This document shows, in pieces, positions 61,248 to 64,000 of a DNA stretch of 64,000 bases (position 1 is its first letter; each line of letters starts with the position of its first letter). The notes below the pieces were generated by a model. It did not search any database. It was not told the origin of the DNA and saw nothing but the letters and a program-made list of their open reading frames with translations. A program made the translations under genes and the position numbers. Source of the DNA: Halopiger aswanensis (lineage in GTDB: Archaea > Halobacteriota > Halobacteria > Halobacteriales > Natrialbaceae); the NCBI RefSeq assembly GCF_003610195.1, contig NZ_RAPO01000001.1, positions 1-64,000 on the forward strand. The letters run 5' to 3'.

Positions 61248-62444
61248 TTAGACGTTCGGGATTCGCGGCTCGGTGTTCTCGACGCGGCGGTTGTGGACCG
61301 CTTCGCCGGTCCGCGCGTCGAAGAGGTGGATCGCGTCTTCGGGGATGTGGGCGACGACGCGGTCGCCGGAGTTGACCGTACTCATCCCGTCGATCGTTGC
61401 GATAATCGATTCGCGGTTGCCTTCCAGCAACTCGGTGTCAGTGTCGAGTTCCTCGTCGCCGAGCATGAGGTAGACGATGTTCTCGTCGCCGGTCGGTTCG
61501 ACGACCGAGACCTGCGCGGCGACCTCGTGGCCGCCCGCCTGTCGTCCCTCGTCGCGCTCGATCTCGATGTCCTCCGGCCGAATGCCGAGGACGACGTCGC
61601 TGCGGCTGCCGATCGAAGTCGCGATATCGTTCGAGATCGGGTACTCGAGGTGTTCGCCGACGAGCGTGGCGCCGTCGGCCGTCTCGCGGACGTCGACGTC
61701 GAGGAAGTTCATCGACGGTTCGCCGATGAAGTTCGCGACGAACTGGTTGGCGGGCTCGTGGTAGCACTCCAGCGGCGTGCCGACCTGCTGGAGTTCGCCG
61801 TCGTTGAGGATCGCGATGCGATCGCCCATCGTCATCGCTTCCGTCTGGTCGTGCGTGACGTAGACCGTCGTCGTGCCGAGTTCCTCCTGGAGCTGCTGGA
61901 GCTCGGTCCGCATCTGCGCGCGGAGCTTCGCGTCTAAGTTCGACAGCGGCTCGTCCATCAGGAAGACCGACGGCTCGCGGACGATCGCGCGACCGAGCGC
62001 GACCCGCTGTTGCTGGCCGCCCGAGAGTTCGCCGGGCTTGCGGTCGAGCAGGTCGCCGATCCCCATCATCTCGGCGGCCTCCTCGACGCGATCGGAGATC
62101 TCGTCGTCCGAGAGCTCCGTCGACTCCTCGAGCCCGAAGGCCATGTTCTCCCGCACGGTCATGTGCGGGTACAGCGCGTAGGACTGGAACACCATCGCGA
62201 TGTCCCGGTCTTTCGCGGGGATGTCGTTGATCACGCGGTCGTCGAGGCTGATCTGACCGTCCGAGATCGTCTCCAGCCCCGCGATCATTCGCAGCGTCGT
62301 CGACTTGCCACAGCCCGACGGGCCGACGAGAACGAGGAACTCCCCGTCCTCGATATCGATCGATACCTCGTCGACGGCAACGATATCGCTGCCGTCGTCG
62401 TCCGTGAAGACTTTCGTTACGTCGTCGAGTTTCGTTTCTGCCAT
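61248..62444 (-). CDS. sugar ABC transporter ATP-binding protein (UgpC/MalK family), second operon
   Basis: 398 aa. Walker A GPSGCGKST, signature LSGGQQQRVALGRAI, Walker B VFLMDEPLSNLD and H-loop YVTHDQTEAMT; TOBE region at the C-terminus (about 240-398). The ATG at 62444 is preceded by GGAGGA with normal spacing, so it is favoured over an ATG at 62498 that would overlap the permease gene. Last gene of a left-going CUT1 operon. Confidence 0.9.
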   Translation of the reverse strand: MAETKLDDVTKVFTDDDGSDIVAVDEVSIDIEDGEFLVLVGPSGCGKSTTLRMIAGLETISDGQISLDDRVINDIPAKDRDIAMVFQSYALYPHMTVRENMAFGLEESTELSDDEISDRVEEAAEMMGIGDLLDRKPGELSGGQQQRVALGRAIVREPSVFLMDEPLSNLDAKLRAQMRTELQQLQEELGTTTVYVTHDQTEAMTMGDRIAILNDGELQQVGTPLECYHEPANQFVANFIGEPSMNFLDVDVRETADGATLVGEHLEYPISNDIATSIGSRSDVVLGIRPEDIEIERDEGRQAGGHEVAAQVSVVEPTGDENIVYLMLGDEELDTDTELLEGNRESIIATIDGMSTVNSGDRVVAHIPEDAIHLFDARTGEAVHNRRVENTEPRIPNV

Positions 62445-62454
62445 CGTCAAATCC

Positions 62455-62460
62455 TCCGTT
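62455..62460 (-). promoter_or_regulatory. Shine-Dalgarno site deciding the ATPase start
   Basis: The minus strand has GGAGGA ten bases upstream of the ATG at 62444, strong for haloarchaea, and it supports the shorter start. Confidence 0.5.
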
Positions 62461-62484
62461 TCCGTATCGGTTGTCGCTGGTCGG

Positions 62485-63411
62485 TCATACTCGGACACCC
62501 TCTGCGAACTGGTCGGCGAACAGCACGTAGACGATCAGTGTCGGCAACGCCGTAATGAACGCCCCTGCCATTCGCAGCGGGTAGTCGACGCCCTCGAGTG
62601 CCTCGCCGAGCCCGGACAAGATTAGTGTGGCGGACGCGGCGGGATCGTTCACGCTGCCGATGATGGTCAGCGAGAACAGGAACTCGTTCCAGATCTGGGT
62701 GAACTGGAAGATGAACACGACGGCGAACATCGGAATCGACAGCGGCAGCACGATCCGGCGGTAGATCCGCCAGACCGACGCGCCGTCGAGTCGGGCCGCC
62801 TCGATCATCTCCCAGGACATCGTCTTGTACTGCGAGCGGAACAGCAGCGTACAGATCGGAATCCCGTACGCCGTGTGCGTGATGATCAACTCGAGGATCG
62901 TCGCGTGATGTTGCTCGAGGAGCGGCAGCGCCCAGAGGAACGAGAGCCGCTGGTCGAACTGGACGTACTGGGTCCAGAACTCGAACAGGGGCACGATCAC
63001 GGCCTGGTACGGGACGAAGATCCCCGCGATGAACAGCGTGAAGACGGCGATTTGTCCACGCCAGTCGACCAGGGTCAGTCCGTACGCCGCCATACTCCCG
63101 AAGATCGCACAGAGGATCGTTGCGGGGATGGTAAACAGCAGGCTGTTGACGAGCCCGCGGCTGAGCGCGTTAAACGCGAACTGCCATTTCTCGAACGTGA
63201 ACCCCTCGAGCCCCGGCGGGATGAACGGGTACGTCGTTCGCAGCGCTTCCGACGTTTTGATCGACGTTACCAGGCCCGATTCGATCGGAATCAGGTAAAA
63301 GCCGATGAGACCGACGAGGGTCACATACAGCACCACTCGCTGGAAGTCGATGGCGTCGGCCCAGCTTTGCTCCGCCGCTTCGGTCGTAACTGATACTGAT
63401 TCCTCGCTCAT
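62485..63411 (-). CDS. sugar ABC transporter permease (MalG-like), second operon
   Basis: 308 aa with six helices. The EAA loop is EAARLDGASVWRIYRRIVLP (about 200-219). The start overlaps the stop of the upstream permease by four bases (ATGA), showing coupling. The periplasmic loop after helix one (SIKTSEALRTTYPFIPPGL) is typical of MalG-type proteins. Confidence 0.9.
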   Translation of the reverse strand: MSEESVSVTTEAAEQSWADAIDFQRVVLYVTLVGLIGFYLIPIESGLVTSIKTSEALRTTYPFIPPGLEGFTFEKWQFAFNALSRGLVNSLLFTIPATILCAIFGSMAAYGLTLVDWRGQIAVFTLFIAGIFVPYQAVIVPLFEFWTQYVQFDQRLSFLWALPLLEQHHATILELIITHTAYGIPICTLLFRSQYKTMSWEMIEAARLDGASVWRIYRRIVLPLSIPMFAVVFIFQFTQIWNEFLFSLTIIGSVNDPAASATLILSGLGEALEGVDYPLRMAGAFITALPTLIVYVLFADQFAEGVRV

Positions 63412-64000
63412 AGGTTACCTTGTTTGTACTGGTTGTACAGGTACGGCGCGATGACGGCCAGCGACACCGCGAACAGCACGAGTGCGATCGCGGAGCCGTA
63501 CGCCCACTCGGACTTGCCGAACGACTCGCGGACCATGAAGGTCGCGAGGATGTCCGCCCCCTTGCGGGGCCGGTAGCCGTCGAAGGTTGCGTACAGGAAG
63601 TCGAAGGCCTTCAGCGCGAACAGCACGAGGGTGACGGAGGCGCTGACCATCGCAGCCCGCAGCTGCGGGATGATGACGCGCCAGTACATCCGGATCGTGC
63701 TCGCACCGTCGACGCGAGCGGCCTCGTACTGGTCGGTCGGAATCGACCGGAGCGCGGCGAGATAGATGACCATCGTGTAGCCGCTGAACTGCCAGACGAG
63801 CGCGAAGATCACGGCCCCGAGGACGAGGCGCGGGTCGCCGAGCCAGTTGTACGGTCCGAGCCCGAACACGCCGATGACCTGATTGATGATGCCGTTGTTG
63901 ACGTTGTACATCCACCGCCAGAACTGTGCCGTGACGATGAACGACAGCGCGAACGGGAGCAGGTAGATCGTCCGGAACGACCGCTCGAAGCGGATCTTGC
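63408..64000 (-). CDS. sugar ABC transporter permease (MalF-like), N-terminus off right edge
   Basis: Partial: about 197 codons to the window edge, still open. Visible from the edge are RTIYLLPFALSFIVTAQFWRW (in parts), then helices and the EAA loop YEAARVDGASTIRMYWRVII, which identifies a CUT1 MalF-type subunit. The substrate-binding protein and start lie beyond 64000. Confidence 0.88.
   Translation of the reverse strand, partial: KIRFERSFRTIYLLPFALSFIVTAQFWRWMYNVNNGIINQVIGVFGLGPYNWLGDPRLVLGAVIFALVWQFSGYTMVIYLAALRSIPTDQYEAARVDGASTIRMYWRVIIPQLRAAMVSASVTLVLFALKAFDFLYATFDGYRPRKGADILATFMVRESFGKSEWAYGSAIALVLFAVSLAVIAPYLYNQYKQGNL

Noticed and set aside
1-64000. CRISPR arrays, tRNA genes, transposases, integrase sites
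   Set aside because: Intergenic regions were read for direct repeats with spacers, cloverleaf signatures (GTTCGAATC) and IS ends; none convincing was found.

Overview
This window is chromosomal DNA from a haloarchaeon (class Halobacteria, probably Natrialbales-like, although the genus is not proven). GC content is high and the encoded proteins are very rich in Asp and Glu. Many TATA boxes lie 28-34 nt before a start codon, the leaderless pattern. Typical halophile genes include a CetZ tubulin, halocyanin-like cupredoxin, HalOD1 protein, GatE, MptE, PGF-CTERM protein, Tat lipoproteins and an Orc1/Cdc6.

Layout. 1-0.5 kb: four tandem leftward promoters that look like an rRNA-operon promoter array; the 16S gene would lie off the left edge. 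0.7-13.9 kb: housekeeping and small genes (metallophosphoesterase, hisD, soluble taxis transducer, HesB/IscA scaffold, dodecin, DUF2238-type membrane proteins, YdjM-like hydrolase, class V aminotransferase, two Usp proteins, MscS). 14.2-21.9 kb: a TrmB-type regulator, a complete CUT1 sugar ABC importer and a Gfo/Idh/MocA dehydrogenase, probably one sugar uptake and oxidation unit. 22-30 kb: carboxypeptidase-regulatory-like protein, HalOD1, photolyase, PAP2 phosphatase, orphan peptide-type solute-binding lipoprotein, CetZ, F420-dependent oxidoreductase, zinc ribbon. 30.2-32.3 kb: the pterin genes mptE and folP, separated by a GC-rich element that may be a structured RNA.

32.5-34.7 kb is the most notable part: orc1/cdc6 next to about 960 bp without a gene. 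That stretch holds five ORB-like elements in two opposing orientations, an almost pure polypurine tract, a 26-bp tandem repeat and a dense cluster of CTAG sites. It is very likely a chromosomal replication origin. The rRNA promoters 33 kb to the left point away from it, so rRNA transcription would run with the replication fork.

34.7-64 kb: trmJ, lipoproteins, MFS and DMT transporters with a divergent Lrp regulator, gatE, halocyanin-like cupredoxin, a BtuFCD cobalamin importer, srp19-gar1, a presenilin-like protease, cysS, two neighbouring soluble histidine kinases with near-identical catalytic cores, NifU- and BolA-like proteins, a pair of bacterial-PH-domain membrane proteins, a DUF4013 protein, and a second CUT1 sugar ABC operon that runs off the right edge.

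No tRNA, complete rRNA, CRISPR array, transposase or integrase was recognised. The region reads as stable core chromosome rather than an island. All functions are inferred from motif recognition by eye; no database search was run.
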